NCBI GenBank assembly: GCA_902528215.1
Contig: CABZRR010000001.1
Span: 1-64,000 of the forward strand
From: an uncultured SAR86 cluster bacterium
GTDB taxonomy: Bacteria; Pseudomonadota; Gammaproteobacteria; Magnimaribacterales; D2472
DNA: 64,000 bases
Direction: 5' to 3'
The position numbers and the translations under genes are program-made. Shown here piece by piece: positions 7,925 to 17,396 of the stretch. Under the pieces are notes generated by a model that was not told the DNA's origin, made no database searches, and saw only the letters and a program-made list of their open reading frames with translations. Position 1 is the stretch's first letter, and each line of letters begins with the position of its first letter.

Positions 7925-9459
7925 GTCTAATTTTGCCAAAAACTGCACTGGTTAGTCTTTCAGATAAATCTAATTTAGAACAATTAATAGAATTCTTAGT
8001 AAATAAAAAAGTAAAAATTATTTCAACTGGGGGAACTTATAATGCCATTAAAGAAATTACTGATGAGGTATTAGAAGTTTCTGAATTTACCGGCTTTAAT
8101 GAAATGATGGATGGTCGAGTGAAAACTTTGCATCCAAAAATTCATGCTGGGATTCTAGCAAGAAGAGAGACCGACATAGAGGTTTTAGCAGATAGAGGAT
8201 TTGAGGTCATTGATATAGTTATTGTTAACCTATATCCATTTCAAGAGACGATTGCCTCAGATTGCTCATTCGAGGAAGCCATTGAAAAAATTGATATTGG
8301 TGGACCAACCATGATTAGAGCTGCAGCAAAAAACTTTAAGGATGTTGCAGTAGTAACTGATCCAAATGATTACAGTCGATTAATACAAGAGTGGGAAACT
8401 CAAGGCGGCATTTCGTATACATTTAGAAAGGAGCTTTCACAAAAAGTATTTCAGCTTATGGCTGAATATAATGCTTCTATTGCAAATTACTTAAGAGATA
8501 TTTCTTCAAATGCTCATCAATATGACTTTGAAAAAAGTGAATCATTGAGATATGGGGAAAACCCTCATCAAACTGCGGATTTATTGACATTTTCCAATTT
8601 AAAGCATAAAAATATTGCCAATGCGGATGTGCTTCAGGGCAAAGAGCTTTCATATAATAATATAGTTGACGGTGACGCTGCATGGGAGTGTGTTAGGGCA
8701 TTTGATGAACCAGCATGTGTAATCGTTAAACATGCTAATCCCTGCGGAGTTGCTGAAGCTAAGAGTATTTATGATGCTTATGACTTAGCCTTTAAAACTG
8801 ATCCAACTTCAGCATTTGGTGGAATCATTGCCTTTAATAGAGAGCTAGACAAAGCAACTGCTGAAGAAATTAATACTCGTCAATTTGTCGAGGTTGTCTT
8901 GGCAACTGGTTTTGAGAAAGCTGCATTAAATGAGCTTGCTAAAAAAAAGAATATCAGGGTGCTATGTTTGGACCTTGAGCAAGATAATCCATACCCAGGA
9001 GTAATTAAAAAAGTCTCTGGCGGAATATTAATCCAAAGTGATGATACTTTAATTGTTCCCGAGGCAAACCTTAAATGCGTAACAAAAAGACAACCTTCGA
9101 AAGATGAAATCAATGATCTTATGTTTGCATGGAGGGTTGCAAAATTTGTTAAATCTAATGCAATTATTTATGCAAAAAACAAACAAACCATTGGAATTGG
9201 TGCTGGACAAATGAGTAGAGTAATTAGCGCTGAAATTGCTAATCTTAAGGCAAAAGAGGAAGGGTTAGAGGTGAAAGGAGCCGTAATGGCATCAGACGCC
9301 TTTTTTCCATTCAGAGATGGGATAGACAAAGCAGCCTCAAGTGGAATCGCAGCTATTATTCAGCCAGGTGGGTCAATCAGAGATGAAGAGGTCATATCGG
9401 CTGCTGATGAGAATAATATAGCTATGATGTTTACTTCAAATCGCCACTTCAGACACTAA
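7921..9459 (+). CDS. purH: Bifunctional AICAR formyltransferase / IMP cyclohydrolase
   Basis: PurH catalyses the last two steps of purine synthesis, formylation of AICAR and ring closure to IMP. It is 512 residues with both domains. The N-terminal cyclohydrolase (about 1-190) has IISTGGTYNAI, the catalytic loop GRVKTLHPKIHAGIL and NLYPFQETI. The C-terminal transformylase (about 195-512) has LRYGENPHQTA, VKHANPCGVA (catalytic Lys-His), SAFGGIIAFN and IGAGQMSRV. It overlaps fis by 4 bp and is followed 1 bp later by purD, forming a fis-purH-purD-coq7 operon. No purine riboswitch is present in the 63 bp before fis. Confidence 0.99.
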   Translation: MSLILPKTALVSLSDKSNLEQLIEFLVNKKVKIISTGGTYNAIKEITDEVLEVSEFTGFNEMMDGRVKTLHPKIHAGILARRETDIEVLADRGFEVIDIVIVNLYPFQETIASDCSFEEAIEKIDIGGPTMIRAAAKNFKDVAVVTDPNDYSRLIQEWETQGGISYTFRKELSQKVFQLMAEYNASIANYLRDISSNAHQYDFEKSESLRYGENPHQTADLLTFSNLKHKNIANADVLQGKELSYNNIVDGDAAWECVRAFDEPACVIVKHANPCGVAEAKSIYDAYDLAFKTDPTSAFGGIIAFNRELDKATAEEINTRQFVEVVLATGFEKAALNELAKKKNIRVLCLDLEQDNPYPGVIKKVSGGILIQSDDTLIVPEANLKCVTKRQPSKDEINDLMFAWRVAKFVKSNAIIYAKNKQTIGIGAGQMSRVISAEIANLKAKEEGLEVKGAVMASDAFFPFRDGIDKAASSGIAAIIQPGGSIRDEEVISAADENNIAMMFTSNRHFRH

Positions 9460-9460
9460 G

Positions 9461-10729
9461 ATGAATATTCTAGTTATTGGATCCGGCGGAAGAGAGCATG
9501 CTTTGGCATGGAAAGCGGCGCAAGACCAATCTGTTTTAGAGGTATTTGTTTGCCCCGGAAATGCAGGGACATCGTTAGAAAAAAAACTGTCTAATGTTTC
9601 TATCAATATAAATAAATTTAAAGCTGTAAAAGATTTTTGTATTGAAAAAAATATTGCCTTAGTTATTGTTGGTCCCGAGCAACCCCTTGTAGACGGAATG
9701 GTAGATTATTTGCAAAAAAGTAATATTAAAACCTTTGGGCCTTCAAGTGCTGCAGCTCAATTAGAGGGATCAAAAACATTTTCAAAAGATTTTTTTGTAA
9801 AGTATGGGATACCTACCGCTAATTATGCTGCATTTAGCAATTTTGAAAGTGCAAAAGATCACTTAGATAAAATTCCCTATCCAACTGTAGTAAAAGCAGA
9901 CGGCTTAGCTGCTGGGAAAGGAGTAATTATTTGTCAAAGTAAAGCTGAGGCGTTGCAAGCTTTAGTAAGTATTTTTAAAGATAATACGTTTGGTATTGCT
10001 GGGGCAAGTGTTGTCATTGAAGAATTTCTTAGTGGTGAAGAGGCAAGTTTTATTGCTGTCGTAAGCAAAGATAAAATTATTCCATTGGCGACAAGTCAAG
10101 ATCATAAAGCCGTTGGTGATGGCGATGTGGGACTTAATACTGGTGGAATGGGCGCATATTCACCGGCGCCAATAGTTGATGAAAGAATGCATAAAAAAAT
10201 TCTTAATGAGGTAATGCAGCCTACTATGCATGGCTTAATTAATGAAGGTTCACCATATTTAGGATTTCTATATGCTGGACTGATGATCAAAGATGGTGAG
10301 TTAAAGGTTCTTGAATTCAATTGCAGATTTGGCGATCCTGAAACTCAACCTATATTGTTGAGATTAAAATCAAGTTTAGTTGAATTATGCATTGCTGCAA
10401 TTGATGATGATCTTGATAACCATAAGATTGAATGGACCAAGCAACATGCCTGTGGTGTTGTAATTGCTAGCGAAGGCTATCCTGAAAATTATAAAAAAAA
10501 TAATGAAGTCACAATTAAAGTCATAGATTTAGATGGAGTAAAACTTTTTCATGCCGGCACAAAGCTTAATCAAAATAAAATTTTTACATCAGGCGGCAGA
10601 GTGTTTTGTGCCACTGCCCTTGGTAATAATCTTAGAGAGGCTCAACAAAAAGCATATAGTTTGGTAGAATCCATTACATTTAATGGTGCTTTTTGTAGAA
10701 AAGATATTGGAGATAAAGGAATAAGATGA
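9461..10729 (+). CDS. purD: Phosphoribosylamine-glycine ligase
   Basis: PurD (GARS) joins phosphoribosylamine and glycine with ATP in the second step of purine synthesis. It is 422 residues, the normal monofunctional length. The N-terminal domain has VIGSGGREHALAWK and the phosphate-binding VGPEQPLVDG. The ATP-grasp core has VKADGLAAGKGV, the EEFLSGEEASF motif, QDHKAVGDGDVGLNTGGMGA and LEFNCRFGDPETQ with the metal ligands. A C-terminal domain (HACGVVIASEGYP) completes it. The stop overlaps the coq7 start (ATGA), which implies coupled translation. Confidence 0.98.
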   Translation: MNILVIGSGGREHALAWKAAQDQSVLEVFVCPGNAGTSLEKKLSNVSININKFKAVKDFCIEKNIALVIVGPEQPLVDGMVDYLQKSNIKTFGPSSAAAQLEGSKTFSKDFFVKYGIPTANYAAFSNFESAKDHLDKIPYPTVVKADGLAAGKGVIICQSKAEALQALVSIFKDNTFGIAGASVVIEEFLSGEEASFIAVVSKDKIIPLATSQDHKAVGDGDVGLNTGGMGAYSPAPIVDERMHKKILNEVMQPTMHGLINEGSPYLGFLYAGLMIKDGELKVLEFNCRFGDPETQPILLRLKSSLVELCIAAIDDDLDNHKIEWTKQHACGVVIASEGYPENYKKNNEVTIKVIDLDGVKLFHAGTKLNQNKIFTSGGRVFCATALGNNLREAQQKAYSLVESITFNGAFCRKDIGDKGIR

Positions 10730-11361
10730 ATCTAATAGATAACTTTATAAATGAATGCGATATCGCATTAAAAACGCTTTCAAACAAAAAATCTGGAACA
10801 GGTAGGACATATCCTCCAGAATCCTGTGAAAAAAATAAAGAGCAAATGACCACTGATGAAAAAAAAATTTCTATCCAAATGATGCGGGTAAATCTTGCTG
10901 GAGAGGTAGCAGCTCAAGCTCTTTATAGGGGGCAGTCATTAGTCTGTAAAGATGCGCATATTAAAAAACATCTTATTGAGGCAGGGGAAGAAGAAACCGA
11001 TCATCTGGTGTGGTGTAAAAAACGCTTAGATGAATTGGAGGGAAGTGGCTCCATTCTTAATCCTATTTGGTATGCCGGTTCCTTTGCAATTGGAGCAATC
11101 TTTGGAAGGTTTGGAGAAAAAGTTAGCTTAGGTTTTGTTGAAGAAACTGAGAAACAAGTCGTTGCTCATCTCGATCGTCACCTTGATAAAATATCACCTA
11201 AAGACAAAGAAACCATAGAAATATTAAAAACGATGAAAGAGGATGAAGATCTTCATGCTCGTCAAGCAGTAGATAAGGGTAGCGAAGAACTAAAAATTCC
11301 AGTAAAAAAAATCATGCAATTTACAGCAAAAATGATGACCTCTACAAGTAAATATATATGA
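10726..11361 (+). CDS. coq7: Demethoxyubiquinone hydroxylase Coq7
   Basis: Coq7 is a membrane-associated di-iron monooxygenase that hydroxylates 2-polyprenyl-3-methyl-6-methoxy-benzoquinone in ubiquinone synthesis. The 211-residue protein is a ferritin-like four-helix bundle. Iron ligands are visible as NLAGEVAAQALYRGQ, AGEEETDHL, FVEETEKQVVAHLDRH and MKEDEDLHA, i.e. the Glu / ExxH repeats of the family. Two hydrophobic helices could dip into the membrane. It completes the ubiquinone genes of the window with ubiC and ubiA at 49 kb. It overlaps both neighbours by 4 bp, so it belongs to the purine operon transcript. Confidence 0.93.
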   Translation: MNLIDNFINECDIALKTLSNKKSGTGRTYPPESCEKNKEQMTTDEKKISIQMMRVNLAGEVAAQALYRGQSLVCKDAHIKKHLIEAGEEETDHLVWCKKRLDELEGSGSILNPIWYAGSFAIGAIFGRFGEKVSLGFVEETEKQVVAHLDRHLDKISPKDKETIEILKTMKEDEDLHARQAVDKGSEELKIPVKKIMQFTAKMMTSTSKYI

Positions 11362-11840
11362 CGAGATTGTTTTTTTTTATTTATTTTCTAAGTATTAATT
11401 TATTTGCAGAAAATAATGAAAAGGCGCTTAAAGATAGCCTATTAAAATTTTGGGAGGCAAGGAATACCCGAGACTTTGAAACTATTTATTTTTATGAAAG
11501 TAAAATAGGAGCAATTACTGGCTCATCATCTGAAAATCATTTTTATGAGGATCCGCCCCCTGACTTCGAATCCGTTATAAATTACTACTCAAGAGTTGAA
11601 TCAGATGTTACTCCATCTAACATCAGAATAATCCAACTTGCTGAAAAGGTATATTTAACTTTGTATTACCTTTCTGGAAGCTATACATACTCTAATGGGA
11701 AAATTAATAATGAGTATCAAGCAAGAGTATCGAATATTTGGTTATATGAAAATGGCGGTTTTAAGCTTTACTATAAAAACTTTAATAAGCTTAAGAAGGA
11801 ACTAAAACCTATGGATATTATTGCCTATCCAATGGAATAA
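11358..11840 (+). CDS. Small exported protein with probable NTF2/SnoaL-like fold
   Basis: The 160-residue product begins with a cleavable signal peptide (MTRLFFFIYFLSINLFA, cut near residue 17). The mature part opens with ALKDSLLKFWEARNTRDFETIYFYES, an opening helix pattern typical of SnoaL/DUF4440 NTF2-like domains. Beta strands ending NIWLYENGGFKLYYKNF follow, as in the closing sheet of that fold. I can see no catalytic residues, so no function is assigned. It overlaps coq7 by 4 bp and is the last gene of the fis-purHD operon. Confidence 0.7.
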   Translation: MTRLFFFIYFLSINLFAENNEKALKDSLLKFWEARNTRDFETIYFYESKIGAITGSSSENHFYEDPPPDFESVINYYSRVESDVTPSNIRIIQLAEKVYLTLYYLSGSYTYSNGKINNEYQARVSNIWLYENGGFKLYYKNFNKLKKELKPMDIIAYPME

Positions 11841-11855
11841 ATATTCTTTGAATAC

Positions 11856-11877
11856 AAAAGATAGTTGTCTATTTTTT
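11856..11877. terminator. Possible bidirectional terminator between convergent genes
   Basis: AAAAGATAG, loop TTGT, then CTATTTTTT forms a 9-bp stem with one G-U pair. It reads as a hairpin with a U-rich end in both directions. It lies between the exported-protein gene and trpC and covers the trpC stop codon. The stem is AT-rich, so termination strength is uncertain. Confidence 0.4.
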
Positions 11878-12624
11878 AAAAAAGTTCCCTCTCATAAGAC
11901 TCTCGCCAATTAAGAAAACGTTGATATTATGTAGTTTTAAATAATTAATATCATCTATAGATTTTATTCCTGACTCAGCAATAAATATATTTTTTTCTTT
12001 AAATAAATTTTTCATTCGAATCGAATTATCCAAATCTACTTTAAAAGTATTTAAATCTCTGTTGTTAACCCCGATTAATGCATCTTTGTAACGCTCTACT
12101 CTCTTGAGTTCTTTTTCATCATGAATCTCAATGAGATAATCTAATTCTAGTTTTTTTGTAATTTTCACGAATTCTTCTATTTGTTGATCCGAAAGAATTG
12201 ATGCAATTAATAAAATACAATCTGCTCCGATTAGTTTTGACTCATATATTTGATATTCATCAATGATGAAGTCTTTTCTTAATATTGGAAGAGAGGTTAT
12301 CCTTTTAACTGCTTTCAAATAATCATTGCTCCCCAAGAAGAAATCCTCTTCAGTTAAAATCGATAGAGCTGCAGCTCCAAAAAATTCGTATTCTTTTGCT
12401 TTTTCAACTGGGTTAAAATTTTTTGAAATAACTCCAGCGCTTGGTGAAGCTTTTTTTATTTCCGCAATGATGGCCTCATCTTTATTAGAAATACTACTTT
12501 TAAAATTACTTTTTGGAAGATCTAGTTCTTTTAAAGAAGATTTGACCTCCTCTAAAGATAATTTTGCTTTCTTCACCTTCAAGTTCTCTCTTGTATTTTC
12601 AACGATTTTTTTAAGAATACTCAT
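11869..12624 (-). CDS. trpC: Indole-3-glycerol-phosphate synthase
   Basis: TrpC closes the indole ring from CdRP in tryptophan synthesis. It is a 251-residue TIM barrel of the monofunctional type, with no fused TrpF. Motifs include AEIKKASPSAGVI with the catalytic lysine, LSILTEEDFFLGSNDYL, LRKDFIIDEYQIYES (catalytic Lys), ADCILLIASIL, IGVNNRDLNTF and ESGI near the phosphate site. It overlaps trpD by 1 bp at the end of the trpEGDC cluster. trpF, trpB and trpA are not in the window. Confidence 0.97.
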   Translation of the reverse strand: MSILKKIVENTRENLKVKKAKLSLEEVKSSLKELDLPKSNFKSSISNKDEAIIAEIKKASPSAGVISKNFNPVEKAKEYEFFGAAALSILTEEDFFLGSNDYLKAVKRITSLPILRKDFIIDEYQIYESKLIGADCILLIASILSDQQIEEFVKITKKLELDYLIEIHDEKELKRVERYKDALIGVNNRDLNTFKVDLDNSIRMKNLFKEKNIFIAESGIKSIDDINYLKLHNINVFLIGESLMRGNFFKK

Positions 12625-13634
12625 TAACTATTTGATACTCTCACATATGAGGCTAATTTGTCTGCTGCCATGCCATTATTCATAAGCTCAAAAGAGAGCT
12701 CAACACCATCAGCAATTGAATGAACAACCTTCGCTAGATATAAAGCTGCTCCTGAATTGAGGGCAATCATATCTTGAACTGCAGATTTTTCTCCTGAAAA
12801 TGCCTCTCTTATTAATTTTAAGCTGTCATCAGATGATTGAGCGATTATTTCTGAAAGCTGACCAAAATTTAAGCCAAAGTCTTTTGGGGAGATTTCGTAT
12901 TCATTAATAGAATTGTTTTTTAGTTCTGCTACATAGGTTTTATTTGTAATTGTAATTTCATCTAATCCATCAAACCCATGGACTATGAGAACATGCTCCA
13001 TAGATAAGTTTTTTGAAACAGAAGCAAAAGATTTAACTAAATCTTTTTCATAAACACCTAAAATTTGTCTTTTAGCACCACAAGGATTGGTATGAGGTCC
13101 AAGTAAATTAAATAAGGTTTTTTTGCCGATCTTTTGTCTTGCAGGCATTACGTATTTCATAGACTGGTGATGCAAGGGAGCAAAAAGAAAAACAAATCCA
13201 ACTCGATTAAATATGCTTTCTAGCTTTTCTCTGTCATGAGCAATATTAGCTCCAGCAGCTATCAATAAATCTGCGCTTCCTGATTTACTGGTGACAGCTT
13301 TATTGCCATGTTTGGTAACTAAAGCCCCGCCAGCAGCCGCGACAAATGAAGATGCGGTAGAGCAATTAAAGGTATTAAGTCCTGAGCCACCAGTTCCACA
13401 AGTATCAATATGATCACCATTGCCAATATTAAAAGTTAGAGATTTGTCCTGCATAACTATTGCAGCTGCCGTTATCTCCTTTTCACTGATGCCTTTTTCA
13501 TTTAATGCTAATAAAAACTTTTCAATGGAAAGGTCATCAACTTCTCCAGTCATAATAAATTCAATAGCAGATTGCATTGAATGAGGATCAAGATCCTCTT
13601 TTTTTTTCAGTTGATCAATAAATTCTTTAATCAT
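12624..13634 (-). CDS. trpD: Anthranilate phosphoribosyltransferase
   Basis: TrpD transfers phosphoribosyl from PRPP to anthranilate. The 336-residue protein shows the glycine-rich PRPP site (IDTCGTGGSGLNTFNCST), VTKHGNKAVTSKSGSADLL and the anthranilate-site segment FAPLHHQSMKYVMPAR with GKKTLFNLLGPHTNP. It is a free-standing TrpD, not fused to TrpG. Its start overlaps the trpG stop by 4 bp, so translation is probably coupled. Confidence 0.98.
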   Translation of the reverse strand: MIKEFIDQLKKKEDLDPHSMQSAIEFIMTGEVDDLSIEKFLLALNEKGISEKEITAAAIVMQDKSLTFNIGNGDHIDTCGTGGSGLNTFNCSTASSFVAAAGGALVTKHGNKAVTSKSGSADLLIAAGANIAHDREKLESIFNRVGFVFLFAPLHHQSMKYVMPARQKIGKKTLFNLLGPHTNPCGAKRQILGVYEKDLVKSFASVSKNLSMEHVLIVHGFDGLDEITITNKTYVAELKNNSINEYEISPKDFGLNFGQLSEIIAQSSDDSLKLIREAFSGEKSAVQDMIALNSGAALYLAKVVHSIADGVELSFELMNNGMAADKLASYVRVSNS

Positions 13635-14194
13635 AGATTTAAAAAGTTTGATATCAATTTCATACCATGGTCAGTATCAATTGATTCGGGATGAAACTGA
13701 ACACCGTATATTGGTCTTGAAATATGTTCTATGCCCATAATGATATCAGCATCATCAACCAGTGAACTTGTAACTTTTAAATCCATGGGCAGTGATGAGC
13801 TATCGATCACAAGACTATGATATCTGACAACCGAATATGGATTGGGAATGCCTTGATATAAGACTGAATCAGAATGCCAAATTTCTGACTTTTTTCCATG
13901 AAAAACATATGGAGCTTTAATAATCTTTGCTCCAAAGGCTGCGCCGATCGATTGATGACCTAGACATACACCTAATAAGGGGACGCAAGAATCTTTAACA
14001 ACCTCAACCGAAATCCCAGCTTCTTTTGGAGTGCAAGGACCAGGCGAAATAACAATCTTATCTGGATTCATTTGAGCAATTTCTGCAAGAGTCACTTCAT
14101 CATTTCTTTTAACTAAAACTTCATGATCACACTCTCCAATATAATGAACCAAGTTATAGGTAAACGAATCATAGTTATCAATAACTAGGATCAT
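13631..14194 (-). CDS. trpG: Anthranilate synthase component II (glutamine amidotransferase)
   Basis: TrpG releases ammonia from glutamine for TrpE. The class I amidotransferase triad is visible in 187 residues: the nucleophile in GVCLGHQSIGAAFG and the His-Glu pair in VQFHPESI. The N-terminus [17 protein letters not shown] and ISPGPCTP are typical of TrpG/PabA. Because it lies between trpE and trpD it is TrpG, though many bacteria use the same subunit with PabB. It overlaps trpE by 4 bp. Confidence 0.97.
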   Translation of the reverse strand: MILVIDNYDSFTYNLVHYIGECDHEVLVKRNDEVTLAEIAQMNPDKIVISPGPCTPKEAGISVEVVKDSCVPLLGVCLGHQSIGAAFGAKIIKAPYVFHGKKSEIWHSDSVLYQGIPNPYSVVRYHSLVIDSSSLPMDLKVTSSLVDDADIIMGIEHISRPIYGVQFHPESIDTDHGMKLISNFLNL

Positions 14195-15657
14195 GTAATC
14201 ATCTCCATGGCATCAACAAATACCTTAGATTTTTGTTTGCACTCTTCCCATTCATTCACTGGAACTGAGTCTGCTACAACTCCAGCACCAGCGCCAACAT
14301 GTATTTTGTTATCTTTAATAACTGCAGTTCTAATGGCAATTGCTGTATCCATGTTGCCATTCCAACCAATGTATCCTATTGCCCCGCCATATATACCTCT
14401 TGAGCTTGGTTCTAGTTCATTAATGACTTCCATAGCTCTTATTTTTGGAGCACCAGATAATGTACCTGCAGGTAAGGCTGCCTTGAGAACGTCAAATGAG
14501 GTAAGTCCTGTTTGAAGTCTTCCAACAATATTAGAGACTATATGCATCACATGAGAATATTTTTCAATAATCATTTTTTCTGTAACATTCACTGTACCAA
14601 TCTCTGACACCCTTCCAACATCATTTCTACCAAGATCGATTAACATTAAGTGTTCTGCAATTTCTTTGGGATCATTCAGTAGTTCCTCTTCATTTGATTT
14701 ATCTTCCTCAAGATTTTTTCCACGAACTCTTGTTCCAGCTATTGGTCTCAAGGTTACTTCTTCATTTTCTAATCTAACTAAAATTTCAGGTGAAGCGCCA
14801 ACTATTTGAAACTCTCCAAGATTTAAAAAGTACATGTATGGTGAGGGATTCAGTTTTCTAATTGCTTTATATAATTCAAATGGATCTTTATCAAAATTTG
14901 CTGAAAAATCCTGCGCTAATACAACCTGCATTACGTCACCCTCTTCAATATAATGCTTAACCTTTTTGACAGCTTGAAGATATTCTTCTTTTGAAAAATT
15001 TGACTCAAAATCAGATGTATTTGTTATTTCATTAAATTTCTCAACCTGGTTTACTGTTGAGTTTAAAATTAAGTTTTCAATCTCATTTAACCTTGCTTGT
15101 GCAAATGAATAGGACATGTTTCTTAAATTTGCATTAAAAATTATTTTTATTGAGTTTGTTAAATTATCAAAAATGATTAATTGATCTGCTTTGACCAAAA
15201 GGACATCAGGCATATGATCTGAGAATTTTGAGTTTTTTTGAGGCAAGCAAGATATTTTTTTTTCAGCATATTGGGCGCTTTCGTAAGCAAAAAAACCTAC
15301 GTATCCTCCATAAAAACGTGGCAAGTCGTCTAAATTAGGTGATTGATCTTTAGAAGTTAATTTTTCAATATCTTTTAAAGGCTGATCAGAAACAAATCTT
15401 TCATTCATCCCATTGATTGATGTCTCAATTACGTTCCCATATGCCTTGATAGTATCCAAGCAACCAAAACCGATAATTGAGTATTGAGCCCACTTATCTC
15501 CACCTTCAACTGATTCAAGCAAGAAATTATTTTTTTTATCAGAAATTTTTTTGAATAAAGATAACGGGTTATCATCAGGTGAAATAACTTCTCTTGCCAT
15601 AGGAAGCATAGAAAAGTCATTATTTTTGAAATCTTCAAATTTTTCTTTTGTGATCAT
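14191..15657 (-). CDS. trpE: Anthranilate synthase component I
   Basis: TrpE converts chorismate and ammonia to anthranilate. It is 488 residues. The N-terminal domain includes [18 protein letters not shown], which carries the LLES element of tryptophan feedback sites. The chorismate domain has [34 protein letters not shown], the [10 protein letters not shown] histidine and [16 protein letters not shown]. It starts only 8 bp after the DUF192 gene, so no trp leader peptide or attenuator fits immediately upstream. Regulation must lie further upstream or rely on feedback inhibition. Confidence 0.98.
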   Translation of the reverse strand: MITKEKFEDFKNNDFSMLPMAREVISPDDNPLSLFKKISDKKNNFLLESVEGGDKWAQYSIIGFGCLDTIKAYGNVIETSINGMNERFVSDQPLKDIEKLTSKDQSPNLDDLPRFYGGYVGFFAYESAQYAEKKISCLPQKNSKFSDHMPDVLLVKADQLIIFDNLTNSIKIIFNANLRNMSYSFAQARLNEIENLILNSTVNQVEKFNEITNTSDFESNFSKEEYLQAVKKVKHYIEEGDVMQVVLAQDFSANFDKDPFELYKAIRKLNPSPYMYFLNLGEFQIVGASPEILVRLENEEVTLRPIAGTRVRGKNLEEDKSNEEELLNDPKEIAEHLMLIDLGRNDVGRVSEIGTVNVTEKMIIEKYSHVMHIVSNIVGRLQTGLTSFDVLKAALPAGTLSGAPKIRAMEVINELEPSSRGIYGGAIGYIGWNGNMDTAIAIRTAVIKDNKIHVGAGAGVVADSVPVNEWEECKQKSKVFVDAMEMIT

Positions 15658-15665
15658 TTTGTTTT

Positions 15666-16094
15666 TTAGAAATTTATTGTATCTCCAACAATAATATTAT
15701 TCTTTTTAAACCATCCCTGATTAACTTCAACTGCCATTCGAGCTCTTTGAATTGAACAGATAGATTCTTCAGAAAAAGGGACCATATCATAAATTTCTAA
15801 AATTCTCCCATTACCAGAAATGAATGCAACGCTCAACGGAAGTGGAGTATCTTTCATCCACATACATTGTCTTTTGCTAGATGGCCAAATAAAAATCATG
15901 CCGGTATTTTTTTCTAATATTTTTTGATTCATCAAGCCTTTACGCCTTGTTGCATCTGTATTGGATACTATTAAAGTTATAGAAACGTTTTTATTTATGA
16001 AGGTTGCATCAATCTGAGCGATCGATGAAAGAGAAAATATTATTAATAAAAAGCTAAGAAATTTTTTGTCGAAAGCTTTCAATAGTTTGCTCAT
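15666..16094 (-). CDS. DUF192 family exported protein
   Basis: The longest frame starts at 16190, but ATG 16094 is preferred: it begins a clean signal peptide (KKFLSFLLIIFSLSSIAQIDA) and leaves a 41-bp overlap with rpe. The mature domain carries the DUF192 signatures RRKGLMNQKIL, TGMIFIWPSSKRQCMWMKDTPLPLSVAFI and a closing AVEVNQGWF-type motif with GDTI. The function of DUF192 is not established. It occupies the place of gph (phosphoglycolate phosphatase), which sits between rpe and trpE in Pseudomonas. Confidence 0.88.
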   Translation of the reverse strand: MSKLLKAFDKKFLSFLLIIFSLSSIAQIDATFINKNVSITLIVSNTDATRRKGLMNQKILEKNTGMIFIWPSSKRQCMWMKDTPLPLSVAFISGNGRILEIYDMVPFSEESICSIQRARMAVEVNQGWFKKNNIIVGDTINF

Positions 16095-16719
16095 AATCTG
16101 ATGATCCAAAAATAGCAGACCCCGCAACAAAAACATCTGCTCCAGCCATTGAAACTCTTGAAATAGTTTCAGTGTTGATACCACCATCAACCTCTAAGTA
16201 AATTTTATGGTCTTGTTTGTCTATTAGCTCTCTAGCAGCCTGAATTTTTTCAATTGTATCCTCAATAAACTCTTGTCCACCAAATCCTGGATAAACACTC
16301 ATTAATAAAATTAAATCAATCTCATCAACAATACCATCCAAAACAGACAAAGAAGTATCAGGATTTATTGCAATGCCAACCTTGCATGAACATTCTTTAA
16401 TTATTTCTATTGTATCCTTTGTACTTTCTACTGCTTCAGGATGAAAGCTAATCAGATCTGCTCCCGCACTTGCAAAACTTTTTGCTAGTTCGTTTACAGG
16501 CTCAATCATTAAATGCACATCAATAAAATCCTTGATTCCATCGTCTCTTAATGACTTACAAACCATCGGGCCAACTGTAAGATTTGGTACATAGTGATTG
16601 TCCATAACATCAAAGTGTATCCAGTCCGCGCCAGCAGACATAACTGAATTGATCTCTTCGCCTAATCTAGCAAAATTTGCAGATAAAATAGACGGAGCGA
16701 TTAAAGACTTAGATTTCAT
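16054..16719 (-). CDS. rpe: Ribulose-phosphate 3-epimerase
   Basis: Rpe interconverts ribulose 5-phosphate and xylulose 5-phosphate in the pentose phosphate pathway. It is a 221-residue TIM barrel with APSILSANFARLGEE, the metal/substrate motif WIHFDVMDNHYVPNLTVGP, DVHLMIEP, ISFHPEA, LLMSVYPGFGGQEF and EVDGGIN. Length and motifs are standard. It lies 5 bp after murU; rpe-trpE proximity is conserved in pseudomonads. Confidence 0.98.
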   Translation of the reverse strand: MKSKSLIAPSILSANFARLGEEINSVMSAGADWIHFDVMDNHYVPNLTVGPMVCKSLRDDGIKDFIDVHLMIEPVNELAKSFASAGADLISFHPEAVESTKDTIEIIKECSCKVGIAINPDTSLSVLDGIVDEIDLILLMSVYPGFGGQEFIEDTIEKIQAARELIDKQDHKIYLEVDGGINTETISRVSMAGADVFVAGSAIFGSSDYEQTIESFRQKIS

Positions 16720-16724
16720 TGTTG

Positions 16725-17396
16725 TTAATTTTGATCTTTTAGAACTGTCCTTGCAAGCTTTAATCTATAAGGAGTGCCGACATCTATCCAAAATGAATTA
16801 TCTAAATGACCGGTAACTTTAGAAGTTTTTATTAACGGTATCAATATAGTGCTCCAAAGATCGAATGGATAATCTTTAGAAACGTGCTTTTCTAAAATTC
16901 TGGGATTGATAACACACACTCCCGAATAAGTGTAATCATTGAACCCTTCATTTATAAAAACTGATTCGTCATTCAGTGAAAAATCTCCTTCATTGTTATG
17001 GTCAGGGTTTTTGGTAGCTATTAAATGAACGTTATCTACCCTATCAGGAATTTTTGTTAGATCTGGACTAAACAAGATATCTGAAGTGCTTAAAATGAAA
17101 GGGGCAGATCCAAGATAATCCTTAGCATTCAATAAAGCGCCCCCAGTTCCATAAGGAAATGGTTCATCTAAAAAAATTATATTGGATGCATTCTCAATGG
17201 ATTTTAAGGCAAGTTTAATTTTTTCTCCAAGATACGAAACATTAATGATGAATTCATTGATGCCGTAATTTGTTAAATTATTTATTGTGTATTCAATTAA
17301 CGATAATCCATTTATGTCAAGCAAAGGTTTAGGAATCTCCCTAGTTAGGGGTTTCATTCTTGAGCCAAGGCCTGCAGCTAAAATCATAGCTTTCAT
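16725..17396 (-). CDS. murU: N-acetylmuramate alpha-1-phosphate uridylyltransferase MurU
   Basis: This is a 223-residue sugar-nucleotide pyrophosphorylase-type protein with the nucleotide-binding signature AMILAAGLGSRMKPLTREIPKPLLDI. In pseudomonads MurU and AmgK form a shortcut that recycles MurNAc to UDP-MurNAc, bypassing de novo synthesis and giving intrinsic fosfomycin tolerance. The assignment rests on the signature, the size and the adjoining amgK-like kinase (4-bp overlap), in the same order and beside lptD as in Pseudomonas. Without amgK I would have called it only a nucleotidyltransferase. Confidence 0.85.
   Translation of the reverse strand: MKAMILAAGLGSRMKPLTREIPKPLLDINGLSLIEYTINNLTNYGINEFIINVSYLGEKIKLALKSIENASNIIFLDEPFPYGTGGALLNAKDYLGSAPFILSTSDILFSPDLTKIPDRVDNVHLIATKNPDHNNEGDFSLNDESVFINEGFNDYTYSGVCVINPRILEKHVSKDYPFDLWSTILIPLIKTSKVTGHLDNSFWIDVGTPYRLKLARTVLKDQN

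Noticed and set aside
12326-12685. Plus-strand frame of 119 codons over the trpC/trpD junction
   Set aside because: It is antisense to trpC and the end of trpD, with no ribosome site, no recognisable motif and a composition typical of a shadow frame.
15500-15670. Tryptophan leader peptide or attenuator upstream of trpE
   Set aside because: Only 8 bp separate trpE from the upstream DUF192 gene, and no Trp-codon run with alternative hairpins fits there.
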